Origin: a halophilic archaeon SHRA6
GTDB taxonomy: Archaea > Halobacteriota > Halobacteria > Halobacteriales > Haloferacaceae
NCBI GenBank assembly: GCA_005239175.1
Contig: ML241294.1
Location: 124,001-188,000 of the forward strand
Reading direction: 5' to 3'
DNA length: 64,000 nt
This document shows, one piece after another, positions 8,662-16,929 of this stretch (its first letter is position 1; the number at the start of each line of letters is the position of its first letter). Both the position numbers and the translations under genes were made by a program. The notes beneath the pieces are model-generated. The model did no database searches, had not been told where the DNA came from, and saw only the letters and a program-made list of their open reading frames with translations.

Positions 8662-9351
8662 TCAGGCGGTTGATACCAACTCTTCGAGAGACTGTACAGT
8701 TCGGGACGGCGTGGGACCGGCTTCGGGTATCGCGTGTGGATCGCCGACAAATATCGATCGGATGCCTGCGGCGTGGGCACCATGCACGTCTGATCGAAAC
8801 GAATCGCCGATGTGAACTGTCCGATCGAGAGCGACATCAAGTGTCGAACACACAGAGCGGAACGGCTCCGGATCTGGTTTTGCAGCCGTGTCCGTACCAG
8901 CATACACGACCGTGTCGGCGTCGATTTCGCTGCCAAGGAGCTTCTGTCGCTGGGCTGCCGGCGGGCCGTTCGTGACGATGGCAGTCGTCCGGCCGCTGGC
9001 GTGGATCGCGTCGAATAATGGGCCGACTCCGGGGCATCGATCGACGTTAGTGTGATCACGTTCGTCGGCGAACGCGCGTGCGACTTCCCGACCGATGGTG
9101 CGCCCGAAGCCTGCCTCTTCGGCAAGGTCGGCGAAACACCGCGCCCTCAGTTCGTCAATCGAGACGGTCTCCTCGAGCAGCGAATCGAATCGCTGCTGAT
9201 AGGCGTCGACATCGAACAGCGGCTCGATCCCGACAGTTTCGAACGCGATCGAAAGCAGCGCCGCTGGGGACCGACGGTATTGCACGAGGGTCCCATCGAG
9301 ATCGAACAACACAGCCTCGACGTCATCAAAGATCGGATCGAGCGCGGACAT
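8662..9351 (-). CDS. HAD-superfamily hydrolase
   Basis: A 229-aa phosphatase-like protein. Motif I is FDLDGTL (nucleophile Asp17, acid Asp19), motif II TNGPP, motif III lysine in AKPDP, motif IV IGDSFRSD. A helical C1 cap lies between motifs I and II, as in phosphoglycolate-phosphatase-like HADs. The start at 9351 is one base past the stop of the upstream hypothetical gene, so it is the third gene of an mch-led operon. Substrate unknown. Confidence 0.9.
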   Translation of the reverse strand: MSALDPIFDDVEAVLFDLDGTLVQYRRSPAALLSIAFETVGIEPLFDVDAYQQRFDSLLEETVSIDELRARCFADLAEEAGFGRTIGREVARAFADERDHTNVDRCPGVGPLFDAIHASGRTTAIVTNGPPAAQRQKLLGSEIDADTVVYAGTDTAAKPDPEPFRSVCSTLDVALDRTVHIGDSFRSDVHGAHAAGIRSIFVGDPHAIPEAGPTPSRTVQSLEELVSTA

Positions 9352-9352
9352 G

Positions 9353-9862
9353 CTACACACCAACCGTATCAGGATCTGCGAGCGCGTATCGATCGTCCAT
9401 CCGATCAACGTGGCCCACCAGCACGAGCCACGCGAGCAGTCGATCGCACGCCATACGCCATGTTTCGCGCCACGTAGGACTTCGGCGGCGTTCCCACTCG
9501 GGAGCCAGTTCGACGATAGGTTTGCACAGCTCAGCGGCCGTCAGCGGGCCCTCGCGTTCGAGGGCACCACACACGGTTTCGACGCCCAGCACTGCCGACG
9601 GAAACCGATCGGCGACCGTTTCCGGAGTAACGGGCTCGCGGGTTCGGACAATCCCAGCGTCGGACGAGCGGATCACCGACAGCGATCGCAACAGTGTGAG
9701 CCAGTCGCGCGCTTGCTCGGCGGTTTGAGCAGGACCGCGACGCTGCAGCCGAGACTGACACGCCGCGTCGGTCGCAGGAACCAGTGGAACGAGTTTGCGG
9801 ACCGCGAGGACCGCATCGATCGACTTGGGCGCGGGCGGCAATCGAGTCAGTTTGAGCCGCAT
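9353..9862 (-). CDS. Conserved haloarchaeal hypothetical protein
   Basis: A 169-aa protein with mixed helices and no signal peptide or membrane segment. I recognise no domain, although PVTPETVADRF and GALEREGPLTAAELCKPIVEL resemble winged-helix segments. Its ATG overlaps the mch stop codon by one base (TGATG) and its stop is one base from the HAD gene, so it is translationally coupled inside the operon. A regulatory or C1-related role is only suggested by position. Confidence 0.75.
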   Translation of the reverse strand: MRLKLTRLPPAPKSIDAVLAVRKLVPLVPATDAACQSRLQRRGPAQTAEQARDWLTLLRSLSVIRSSDAGIVRTREPVTPETVADRFPSAVLGVETVCGALEREGPLTAAELCKPIVELAPEWERRRSPTWRETWRMACDRLLAWLVLVGHVDRMDDRYALADPDTVGV

Positions 9863-10797
9863 CAGGGCAGATCGAACGACTCCGCGAGCAGCGTCTCGTT
9901 GGTCTCGCCGACCACGTGAGTGTCCCCGCCAATCACATCGATCGTAACCTTCGCGGGCGCGAACACCGACTCTGGCACCTCGTAGAAGTCCCAGTCAGCG
10001 TCTTCGAAGATCTCGACGAACGGCGTGCCGTACTCCTCGGTGGCCGTCGAGGCGACCTCGTCAAACCGCACGAACTCCTCGTCGACCTGCAGGTAGACCT
10101 CCGCGCCGTACGCCAGCGCGTCGTTCGTGCGCCCCATCGCGATCGTCTCGTCGTCACTCACGGGTGCCATTGGGGCGGCCCCCGAGGCGCTCTTGATCGA
10201 CATCGGATCGTAGCCGAGATCCGAGAGCCGAAACGCCGCGAGTTCGGCCGCTCGAGAGGCCATCGTCACGCTGCCGACTGTCGAGGCTGACGGGTGGACG
10301 GGCAGGAAGATACCCGACGGCTGGACGCCAGTCAGCTCTGAGATGTGTTCGACGATGCCGTCATCGGGAAACGCGTCGGATTCGATTGAAAGGACGGTAA
10401 AGTCGCTTTTGTCGTAGTAGCCCATCCGATCGAACTCCGATTCGCGCCGGGCGAGTGCACGGGCAGGGCCAGACCCAAGGCCGTTGTAGTCGGCTGTGTC
10501 GAGTTCCCAGCCGGCCTTCTGCGAGCACAACAGCGCAATTCCCGGTGAGTCAGTTGTCAATTCGACGTATGGACGCGGCGATCCCGCAAGAGAGCGCATG
10601 GTGGTGTGGACGGACGCGAGGCCGGCGGTTTGGATCTCAGCGAGGAACAGTCCCGCTTCGATGCCGCCAGGTGCGTCGATGCCGAAATCGAGGACCGTTG
10701 CCCCCGAATCGAGTTCAAATGCATCGATACCGAGCGAATCCGTGAAATCGAGCGCCTCGTCGATTAGTTCGAGCGCCGATCGATTGATGCTTTCCAT
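9862..10797 (-). CDS. mch: Methenyltetrahydromethanopterin cyclohydrolase
   Basis: A 311-aa homologue of archaeal Mch, which interconverts methenyl- and formyl-tetrahydropterin in C1 metabolism. Recognisable blocks are MESINRSALELIDEALDF, the glycine-rich SGATVLDFGIDAPGGIEAG, DTADYNGLGSGPARAL, LPVHPSASTVGSVTMASR and the C-terminal VIGGDTHVVGETNETLLAE. Haloarchaea do not make methane; the enzyme probably serves folate/pterin one-carbon transfer. I chose ATG 10797, which matches the usual N-terminus; an ATG at 10818 would add seven residues. First gene of a three-gene operon. Confidence 0.92.
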   Translation of the reverse strand: MESINRSALELIDEALDFTDSLGIDAFELDSGATVLDFGIDAPGGIEAGLFLAEIQTAGLASVHTTMRSLAGSPRPYVELTTDSPGIALLCSQKAGWELDTADYNGLGSGPARALARRESEFDRMGYYDKSDFTVLSIESDAFPDDGIVEHISELTGVQPSGIFLPVHPSASTVGSVTMASRAAELAAFRLSDLGYDPMSIKSASGAAPMAPVSDDETIAMGRTNDALAYGAEVYLQVDEEFVRFDEVASTATEEYGTPFVEIFEDADWDFYEVPESVFAPAKVTIDVIGGDTHVVGETNETLLAESFDLP

Positions 10798-10892
10798 ACG
10801 GAGGGGTTTGTTCGGCATCCGCTAAAGGGATTGCCCGTTCAGTTTCGATCGGCAATCGACTGCAGGCGGACCGCCGATCGCGGACAATCCAG

Positions 10893-11207
10893 TCACGGGT
10901 GGTCGCTTCGAGCTGGCCGACCCAGGTGTGTTTCAACTGCCTCGACTTTCTCGTTGGCAGATTGGCTGGTGGTTCGCTTGTCGTCAATTTTTAGAACGGT
11001 ACTGACGCGGTCGGCGTCGACGGCGTTGTGTGCGGCAGCCGCCGCCGCGAACAGTTCGTCGATCGATTTGGCTTCGATGACGGTCCCCATCGGATTCGTC
11101 TCGTAGGTGACGTCGAACTCATCGAGCGCATCAACGGCTTTTGCGACTTCACCGGACATGCTTCCTTCGATCACTGGCGCGACACTGAGGAGTGCGATTA
11201 CGGTCAT
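10893..11207 (-). CDS. MTH1187-family thiamine-binding-like protein
   Basis: A 104-aa protein of the MTH1187/YkoF-like (DUF77) group, a ferredoxin-like fold that assembles into tetramers. Diagnostic parts are MTVIALLSVAPV at the start, VTYETNPMGTVIEA in the middle, and DRVSTVLKIDDKR towards the end. Some relatives bind thiamine, so a cofactor-carrier role is possible. ATG 11207 is used because it begins the first beta strand. Divergent to the kinase gene at 11319. Confidence 0.85.
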   Translation of the reverse strand: MTVIALLSVAPVIEGSMSGEVAKAVDALDEFDVTYETNPMGTVIEAKSIDELFAAAAAAHNAVDADRVSTVLKIDDKRTTSQSANEKVEAVETHLGRPARSDHP

Positions 11208-11318
11208 GCGGAACGCTACGCCTGCTGGCGTCAAATCGGTTGTGCAGTGTCGCTCGGTCGTGATTTGTGTCCAATATGTTGCGGTACGTCTATTAGCCTC
11301 GCTTTCGTCGGCGCCCGT

Positions 11319-11819
11319 ATGAGCGGTTCACAAACCGATCGGATTCACATCCTCCACGTCGATGACGATCCATCGGTCAGCGAGCTTTTGACTGCCTTTT
11401 TTGAGCGTGACTTTCCGGAGTGTACAGTCAGCTCCAGCCACAATCCCCAGGAGGCGCTCGACATAATTGCGGAGGGCCATGTCGAGTGTGCCGTCCTCGA
11501 CTACGATATGCCGAACATGAACGGGATTGAGCTCCTGCGGCAGATTAAATCGGTTTATCCAACGCTGCCGGTGGTGCTTTTCACCGGCCACGGGAGCGAA
11601 GAAATCGCTGCCAACGCGATCCAGGCTGGCGTCGACGGCTACGTGCAAAAAGGCGGTCGAGAGACGTTTGGACTGCTGAAGAACCAGATTCGAAATCTCG
11701 TGACTGCAACCCGAATCGATCGCGAGCGCCGCGAACGAACCAAAGAGCTGTCACTGTTGCACGCAACAACGCTCATACTCGTAAACGACCACGGGTCGGG
11801 TGACCCGTGGCTTTTGTAA
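11319..11819 (+). CDS. Receiver-domain 5' part of an insertion-split histidine kinase
   Basis: The first 156 codons encode a complete CheY-like receiver: HILHVDDDPSV with the acidic pair, phosphoacceptor Asp61 in VLDYDMPNMNG, Thr in VLFTGHGSEE and Lys in YVQKGG. A linker (TRIDRERRERTKELSLLHATT) continues to base 11787. From 11788 the reading frame enters the insertion element and stops at 11819 after ten foreign codons. The receiver could still be made as a stand-alone response-regulator-like protein. The rest of the gene resumes at 13678. Confidence 0.9.
   Translation: MSGSQTDRIHILHVDDDPSVSELLTAFFERDFPECTVSSSHNPQEALDIIAEGHVECAVLDYDMPNMNGIELLRQIKSVYPTLPVVLFTGHGSEEIAANAIQAGVDGYVQKGGRETFGLLKNQIRNLVTATRIDRERRERTKELSLLHATTLILVNDHGSGDPWLL
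11788..11811. repeat. Right-end hairpin of the first TnpB element
   Basis: An 8-bp stem CCACGGGT/ACCCGTGG with a short loop, reading away from tnpB. The same hairpin closes the second element at 63285-63306, with AAG before it and T after it in both. Confidence 0.88.
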
Positions 11820-11829
11820 TTCCCTCAGC

Positions 11830-13146
11830 CTACGCCGATAGCACTCCACGCGAAGCGATTTCGCGGGATGAGGATGGACGGTTTACAGAGCGCCCCGACC
11901 CAGACAGGCTCACCTTCCGAACAAACGGTTGGGTTTTGCGAGTCCGGTAATTAATCGACTCAACATCTACACCAGCGTGTTTCGCCCACGCTCGCCACGC
12001 CACATTCACACTCGCGTTCCGATCAGCATGGTCTTGCTGAACCGAACACGAATCATTCGTACAACAGAACCGTCGCCCCTGACGGTAGCCACGGTGTCCA
12101 CAGCACGAACACGACTTCGAGTTGTACGGCGACTCAACCGTCTCACACGGAATCTTGTTCCACGTCGCTTTGTATCGAACCTGTTGCTCGAACTTATGGA
12201 ACGGTAGTTTGTGCAGACGCCGATTCATGTACGTACCGTACTTAATGGCGTCCCGAATCCCACTCAAATCCTCGAACACGATGACTGGGTTCGAGAACTG
12301 TTGGGCGAACTCCACCACGACTCGGGAGAGTCGGTGAAGGATCCACTCGGTGTAGCGTTCTTCTTCCTCCCCGAGTTGGTAGTGAATGGAGTGTTGTCCG
12401 TGTTCTTGACAGCGTTTGGTGATGGTGTGGTAGCGTTGGCGTTCGGCTTTCACCGAACCGTAGTCAAGCACGAGTGTTCCGAGCGTGTCCATCGACTCAC
12501 GAATAAGAGCGGTGAGAGCGATGTTGCGCTCGTTAATATCGACGCCGACGAGTGTGTCAGCGTCTTCGGGTTCAGGCACTTCGAATTCTGTTTTGACCGT
12601 GACGTGTAGGTAGTACACGCGATCTCGGTACAGAAGTTCGGCCTGCCCCAACGACCACTCATCTTCAGTCAAGGCCGATTCGATGAGTTCAAGATCTTCC
12701 GGTCGCCCTCGAAGGTGCCCTTTCACCTTCTTATACGGCTTCGGACTCACACGGAACTGAACCCGGTCATCTTCGTCGTTGTAGGTGAGTCGGTAGCCTT
12801 CGGTGTGCGCCATGACAAGTGGGTAGGCTCCTTTCTTGTCTGTGGCCGGTGGCGACGGTTTCCCGACGTGGGTGTCGTCTTGGTCGTGCCACCAGTTGAG
12901 GAGTTCTTTGTAGGAATCCCACGCTTGCAGAGCCTTGGCGACGACCGCGCACTTGTTGTTCCGCAGGAAGTCATCGCGGTCAACTTCGCGTTGAATTTCG
13001 GTCTTGTTGTAGCCGTCTTGTTTGAGTCGGAGTGTGTCGTTGGAGATGTCTCGTGCGGTGAAGCGGGCATCTTTGAGCCACGACCGCTCACCAGACTCTA
13101 TACAGAGTCGAGTGCGTGCGGTCTTCGTGACTTCTTCGATACCCAT
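11830..13146 (-). CDS. tnpB: TnpB, RNA-guided nuclease of an IS605-type element
   Basis: A 438-aa apparently intact TnpB. RuvC residues are Asp203 (GVDINERN), Glu292 (VFEDLSG) and Asp375 (DHADRNAS). The zinc ribbon has Cys346/Cys349 and a second cluster at Cys361-Cys367. The N-terminal half is the wedge/REC region. Known TnpB proteins use a right-end RNA to cut the empty donor site and so help the element persist. It is divergent from tnpA, and an AT-rich gap (13147-13189) holds both promoters. Codon use lacks the CGATCG richness of neighbouring genes. Confidence 0.93.
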   Translation of the reverse strand: MGIEEVTKTARTRLCIESGERSWLKDARFTARDISNDTLRLKQDGYNKTEIQREVDRDDFLRNNKCAVVAKALQAWDSYKELLNWWHDQDDTHVGKPSPPATDKKGAYPLVMAHTEGYRLTYNDEDDRVQFRVSPKPYKKVKGHLRGRPEDLELIESALTEDEWSLGQAELLYRDRVYYLHVTVKTEFEVPEPEDADTLVGVDINERNIALTALIRESMDTLGTLVLDYGSVKAERQRYHTITKRCQEHGQHSIHYQLGEEEERYTEWILHRLSRVVVEFAQQFSNPVIVFEDLSGIRDAIKYGTYMNRRLHKLPFHKFEQQVRYKATWNKIPCETVESPYNSKSCSCCGHRGYRQGRRFCCTNDSCSVQQDHADRNASVNVAWRAWAKHAGVDVESINYRTRKTQPFVRKVSLSGSGRSVNRPSSSREIASRGVLSA

Positions 13147-13189
13147 ACCTTGACTATCGAATCAAATGATAATAAAAGTAGGGATTAGG

Positions 13190-13588
13190 ATGGGAAATTA
13201 CAGGAGTCACGGACATTCGATTAGTTCGTGTAAATATCATTTCGTGTGGTGTCCGAAGTATCGACACGGGATTTTGGAAGTAGTTCGAGACGAACTTTCG
13301 GAGTTGTTCCGGGGGACTGCCGAGCGGTTTGGTCACGAAATTGTGTCGATGGAGATTGCCTCCGACCACGTTCACTTGTTCGTGGAGACCGAGCCGAAAT
13401 GGAGTCCTGCCGAGATAGCCAAGCAATTCAAAGGTTACTCGGGACGAACGGTTCTCAAGCGTCATCCTGAACTCAAACAGCGGTACTTCTGGGGAAGTGG
13501 CCTGTGGAAGGATGGCTACTACGTCGGGACGACGGGTGCAGTTTCCGAGGACGTGGTTCGTCGGTACATAGAGGATACTGAACATTAG
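13190..13588 (+). CDS. tnpA: TnpA, Y1 HUH transposase of an IS605-type element
   Basis: A 132-aa single-strand transposase. The HUH motif is His60-Val-His62 (SDHVHLF) and the catalytic tyrosine is in WKDGYYVGTTG (Tyr110 or Tyr111). The length is normal for the family, so the element should be able to move. ATG 13190 is chosen because MGNYRSHGHS is the usual start; upstream in-frame residues fall in the AT-rich promoter gap. Confidence 0.93.
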   Translation: MGNYRSHGHSISSCKYHFVWCPKYRHGILEVVRDELSELFRGTAERFGHEIVSMEIASDHVHLFVETEPKWSPAEIAKQFKGYSGRTVLKRHPELKQRYFWGSGLWKDGYYVGTTGAVSEDVVRRYIEDTEH

Positions 13589-13607
13589 GCGAGCGTACGC
13601 GATTCAC

Positions 13608-13677
13608 CCACGGGTCAGGTGTTGAGCAAATCGAAGATTTGCGAAAGCCGAAAACGGACGTTTTCGGAAACCCGTGG
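13608..13677. repeat. Left-end branched palindrome of the first TnpB element
   Basis: An outer stem CCACGGGT (13608-13615) / ACCCGTGG (13670-13677) encloses two perfect hairpins: GCAAATC/GATTTGC (13626-13642) and a 9-bp stem CCGAAAACG/CGTTTTCGG (13648-13667). Single-stranded, it would form a three-way junction, which suits recognition by TnpA. Confidence 0.82.
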
Positions 13678-15635
13678 AACTCTCGCTGTTTCCTTTAGAT
13701 TCGATCGGGAGTATCATTCGGGTCCACCTCGAACGCGATGAGCTGATCCAGCGGCTGTCCCGGACGAATGCAGAACTGGCCGCCCTGATCGACAACACCC
13801 CCGCAGTCGTGTATCTAAAGGATCCTGACGGTCGGTACATCCTTGTCAACGACGAATTCGAACGCCAAATGGGGACGCCGCGAGCAGAAGTGCTCGGTTG
13901 CACACCGGCAGCAGTACACGACGAGGCGTTTGCGGAGCTAATCGAAGAACACGACCAGGTGGCCCGCGATCGCGGCGAGCCAGTCGAGTTTACCGAAACG
14001 ATGGTAACCGACGGAGTAGTGAGGACGTATCTGTCTATTCGGGTGCCGCTGTTCGATGACACCGGCGAGCTGTACGCGATGTACGGGATTTCGACGGATA
14101 TCACGACCCAGACTGAACTCGGCGAGCAGAACAAACGGCTGCTCGATCGCATGACAGACGCGTTCTTTGCGCTGGATACCGACTGGCAGTTCACCTACCT
14201 CAACGAGACTGCTGAGGACATCCTCGACCGGTCGGCCGACGAATTGCTCGGAACGACCCTGTGGGAGGCGTTTCCCGAGGCGGTCGACACGACATTCGAG
14301 ACGAAGTACAAAGATGCGATGCGGACCCAAGAGTCGGTGACGTTTGAGGAGTATTACCCCGAGCTGGATGCGTGGTTCGACGTCCGGGCGTATCCGTCTC
14401 CAAGCGGGCTGTCGGTATACTTTTACGATATCACTGATCGAAAACGCCAGCGGGAGGCACTCGCCCACCGCGAGGAGACGCTCCGAGAAATGCAGGATAT
14501 CATCGCCGATCGAGCGCGGTCTTTTGACGAGCAGGTCCGTGATTTGCTCGCGTTGGGCCGATCCGAACTCGGGACAGCGTACGGGTCGCTCTCTACGATC
14601 CGTGGGGACGAGTATATCTTCGAGTTCGTCGATGCAGACGATGACAGCATCAAGGAGGGTGATGTGGTGCCGCTGTCGGCGACGAACTGCGAAATCGCTG
14701 CGAGCAACGAAGAGACGCTTGTGCTCGGGGATGTCGCAAGAGACGCACCCGGGGAGACCGATCGGGCCGGCTACGCCGAATGGGGAATTGCCTGTTATAT
14801 CGGCGCACCGGTATACGTCGGCAACCACGTGTACGGAACTTTCTGTTTCTATGACACCGAACCGAAGTCGGGACAGTTTGCCGACTGGGAAGTCACGCTT
14901 GTCGACCTCATGAGTCGATGGGTGACGTATGAATTAGAGCGACAACGAACGACCGAGCGCCTCGAACGGCAAAACGAGCGGCTTGAAAACTTCGCGTCGA
15001 TTGTCAGCCACGACCTCCGGAATCCACTGAACGTCCTGTCTGGGTCGATCGAACTCGCTGAAGAGACTGGTGGAGCCGAACAGTTCGAGCGCTGTTACCG
15101 GGCGATCGAACGAATGGAGGCACTCATCGAGGACCTTCTCGCACTGGCACGAAGCGGCGAGTCGATCTCGGCGCTCGAAGCCGTGTCACTCGAGGCAGTC
15201 ACACGGGACAGTTGGCAGACCGTTGACGTGGGCGAGGCGACCGTATCGATCACTGCCGAGGGCTCAATCGAGGCGGATCGGACGCGGCTCCAACAGCTCC
15301 TCGAGAACCTTATGCACAACAGCGTGGAACACGGTTCCACGGGCAGCCGGGCTCCGCCCGGCGACGCGATCGAGCATGGCGGCGAGAACGTGACCGTGAC
15401 CGTTGGCGATCTTCCCGACGGATTCTACATCGAGGACGACGGCCCAGGGATTCCTCCAAGCGATCGCGAGCAGGTCTTCGAAAGCGGTTACACCACCAGT
15501 CAGTCGGGCACCGGATTTGGCCTCTCAATTGTCAAATCGATCGCTGACGCACACGGATGGACTGTCAAAATTGTCGAGGGCACCGACGGCGGCGCACGAT
15601 TCGAGTTTACTGGTGTCGATCGGCCGGTTGCGTAG
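13674..15635 (+). CDS. PAS-PAS-GAF histidine kinase, 3' part of the split gene
   Basis: About 653 aa. First PAS AALIDNTPAVVYLKDPDGRYILVND, second PAS LLDRMTDAFFALDTDWQFTYLN, GAF (about 270-425, with GDEYIFEFVDADDD and GAPVYVGNHVYGTF), HisKA box IVSHDLRNPLN, and HATPase with N-box NLMHNSVEHG, G1 EDDGPGIP and G2 TGFGLSIVK. Host sequence begins at 13678; the GTG at 13674 lies in the insertion end and gives a possible new start. No Shine-Dalgarno-like sequence is obvious, so expression without excision is uncertain. The N-box carries an insertion also found in the kinase at 48298-49830. Confidence 0.88.
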   Translation: MELSLFPLDSIGSIIRVHLERDELIQRLSRTNAELAALIDNTPAVVYLKDPDGRYILVNDEFERQMGTPRAEVLGCTPAAVHDEAFAELIEEHDQVARDRGEPVEFTETMVTDGVVRTYLSIRVPLFDDTGELYAMYGISTDITTQTELGEQNKRLLDRMTDAFFALDTDWQFTYLNETAEDILDRSADELLGTTLWEAFPEAVDTTFETKYKDAMRTQESVTFEEYYPELDAWFDVRAYPSPSGLSVYFYDITDRKRQREALAHREETLREMQDIIADRARSFDEQVRDLLALGRSELGTAYGSLSTIRGDEYIFEFVDADDDSIKEGDVVPLSATNCEIAASNEETLVLGDVARDAPGETDRAGYAEWGIACYIGAPVYVGNHVYGTFCFYDTEPKSGQFADWEVTLVDLMSRWVTYELERQRTTERLERQNERLENFASIVSHDLRNPLNVLSGSIELAEETGGAEQFERCYRAIERMEALIEDLLALARSGESISALEAVSLEAVTRDSWQTVDVGEATVSITAEGSIEADRTRLQQLLENLMHNSVEHGSTGSRAPPGDAIEHGGENVTVTVGDLPDGFYIEDDGPGIPPSDREQVFESGYTTSQSGTGFGLSIVKSIADAHGWTVKIVEGTDGGARFEFTGVDRPVA

Positions 15636-15668
15636 TCAGAGAGTAAAACAAACGATCGGACGGAGCGA

Positions 15669-15878
15669 TCAACGCTGCCACGCGGCGGGGGCGATCCCGA
15701 TCGCTCGAACGAGTGTGGGGTACGTGAGCGCGACCGCGAAGACAATCCCCAGCGACGGCAGAAACTCGATCTCACCGACCGAAAGCTCGACAAGCTGCAA
15801 AATAAGCATCATGAGGAGGAACATGGCGATCCAGTGCGGGAGCAGCTGCCGAATCGATCCCGCTGGCGTATTGCTCAT
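15669..15878 (-). CDS. Small two-helix membrane protein
   Basis: A 69-aa product with two hydrophobic segments (HWIAMFLLMMLILQLVEL and LGIVFAVALTYPTLV) separated by a short acidic loop. No known family. The start codon, hydrophobic pattern and base composition look genuine. Convergent with the histidine kinase, 33 bp apart. Confidence 0.62.
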   Translation of the reverse strand: MSNTPAGSIRQLLPHWIAMFLLMMLILQLVELSVGEIEFLPSLGIVFAVALTYPTLVRAIGIAPAAWQR

Positions 15879-15960
15879 ACAGAGTTCTCAACGGGGATTC
15901 GTATTCATTTGTCGATTTCGCGGTGGTTCAGATCGCGCTGAAACGTAACGAGGCGGGTGG

Positions 15961-16806
15961 TCAGTACCGCGAGGGGAGGAACGCCAACATCAACAACAGC
16001 CCGACGATCGAGAAACTCGTGACGAGGACGTACCACAGGCCACTGATGCGATCGTTGAACCGTTCGACCTGTGCGACCTGCGTCTCGTAGTTCGATCGGT
16101 CCTCGATGAGCCCCACGGAACTGTCGCTTTCGAAGAATACGAGGAAGGTCTCGTCATTCTCAAGCGTGACTTCCTGTTCCTGTTCGAGATCCTCAGAGTA
16201 CGTCTCCTCACCGGTCCACGTGACGATCACGAAGTTTGGATCAACCGTATCGACGGTTACCGTTTCGTTGTTGTACGACAGTGAGTCACCGCTCGAGAAC
16301 GACTCAGATCGCGGTTCGGGGAAGTATTCGTCCGCAGGGACGAGTACCTCTTCGCCGTCCTCAACGACGATTACCGACTCGTTGCCGTCTTCATCTTCGA
16401 CAGTCTCGTTTCGCGCGTCGGGGTCGTTTTCGAGGATTCCCTGTCGATCGAGTTGCTCGACGAGCGTGAAGCCGTCAGGCTCATCGCCGCCGTCGACAAC
16501 AACCTCCCACTCGGCGTCGTCGTACTCGATCGTGCTCTCGTTGCTCCACTGTTCAGAGAGCTCTGCGTCCGGATCACTCCACTCGACCGTTCCGCTGTAC
16601 ACCGTCTCACCGTCTTCTTCCTCGGCAGACAATTCTGACACCGTATAGGTCGTGCCGTTGATTTCGAAGGAATCTCCATCCGAAAGCTGATACTCGGCGT
16701 CATCGATCGACACTGTCGGTGCCACGGCGGTCGTAATGAGCGCGTACGACCCAATGCCGACCAACAAAAAGATCGCGACGTACACTGCCACAGCGCGTCG
16801 TTGCAT
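15961..16806 (-). CDS. Membrane-anchored extracytoplasmic protein, uncharacterised
   Basis: A 281-aa protein. One N-terminal transmembrane helix (AVAVYVAIFLLVGIGSYALI), a long acidic extracellular domain of repeated beta-type segments (YQLSDGDSFEINGTTYTV; SFSSGDSLSYNNETVTVD; EVTLENDETFLVFF), and a C-terminal helix (LWYVLVTSFSIVGLLLMLAF). The three segments share a similar pattern, suggesting internal duplication of a small beta domain. ATG 16806 puts the first helix at the N-terminus. Function unknown. Confidence 0.75.
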   Translation of the reverse strand: MQRRAVAVYVAIFLLVGIGSYALITTAVAPTVSIDDAEYQLSDGDSFEINGTTYTVSELSAEEEDGETVYSGTVEWSDPDAELSEQWSNESTIEYDDAEWEVVVDGGDEPDGFTLVEQLDRQGILENDPDARNETVEDEDGNESVIVVEDGEEVLVPADEYFPEPRSESFSSGDSLSYNNETVTVDTVDPNFVIVTWTGEETYSEDLEQEQEVTLENDETFLVFFESDSSVGLIEDRSNYETQVAQVERFNDRISGLWYVLVTSFSIVGLLLMLAFLPSRY

Positions 16807-16929
16807 AATTTGAGCATGGACGACCCGTCGTATAACGGTTACTAACCGCGCCAGGGATACCACGAATACCCACGATAGTTCGGCGGGGTCACGCGTCCCG
16901 ATCAACTCGCCCGCGGTAGCTGTCTCAAC

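Larger units (their letters stand above)
11788..13677 (-). mobile_element. IS200/IS605-type insertion sequence with divergent tnpA and tnpB
   Basis: A 1,890-bp element carrying intact tnpB (minus strand) and tnpA (plus strand), back to back as in IS605. The right end (tnpB side) is a perfect hairpin at 11789-11810 plus one base. The left end (tnpA side) is a branched palindromic structure ending at 13677. I set the borders so that removal rejoins host codons exactly: G at 11787 joins AA at 13678 to give Glu, with 808 codons open from 11319 to 15635. No target duplication is visible, as expected for this family. Confidence 0.9.
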
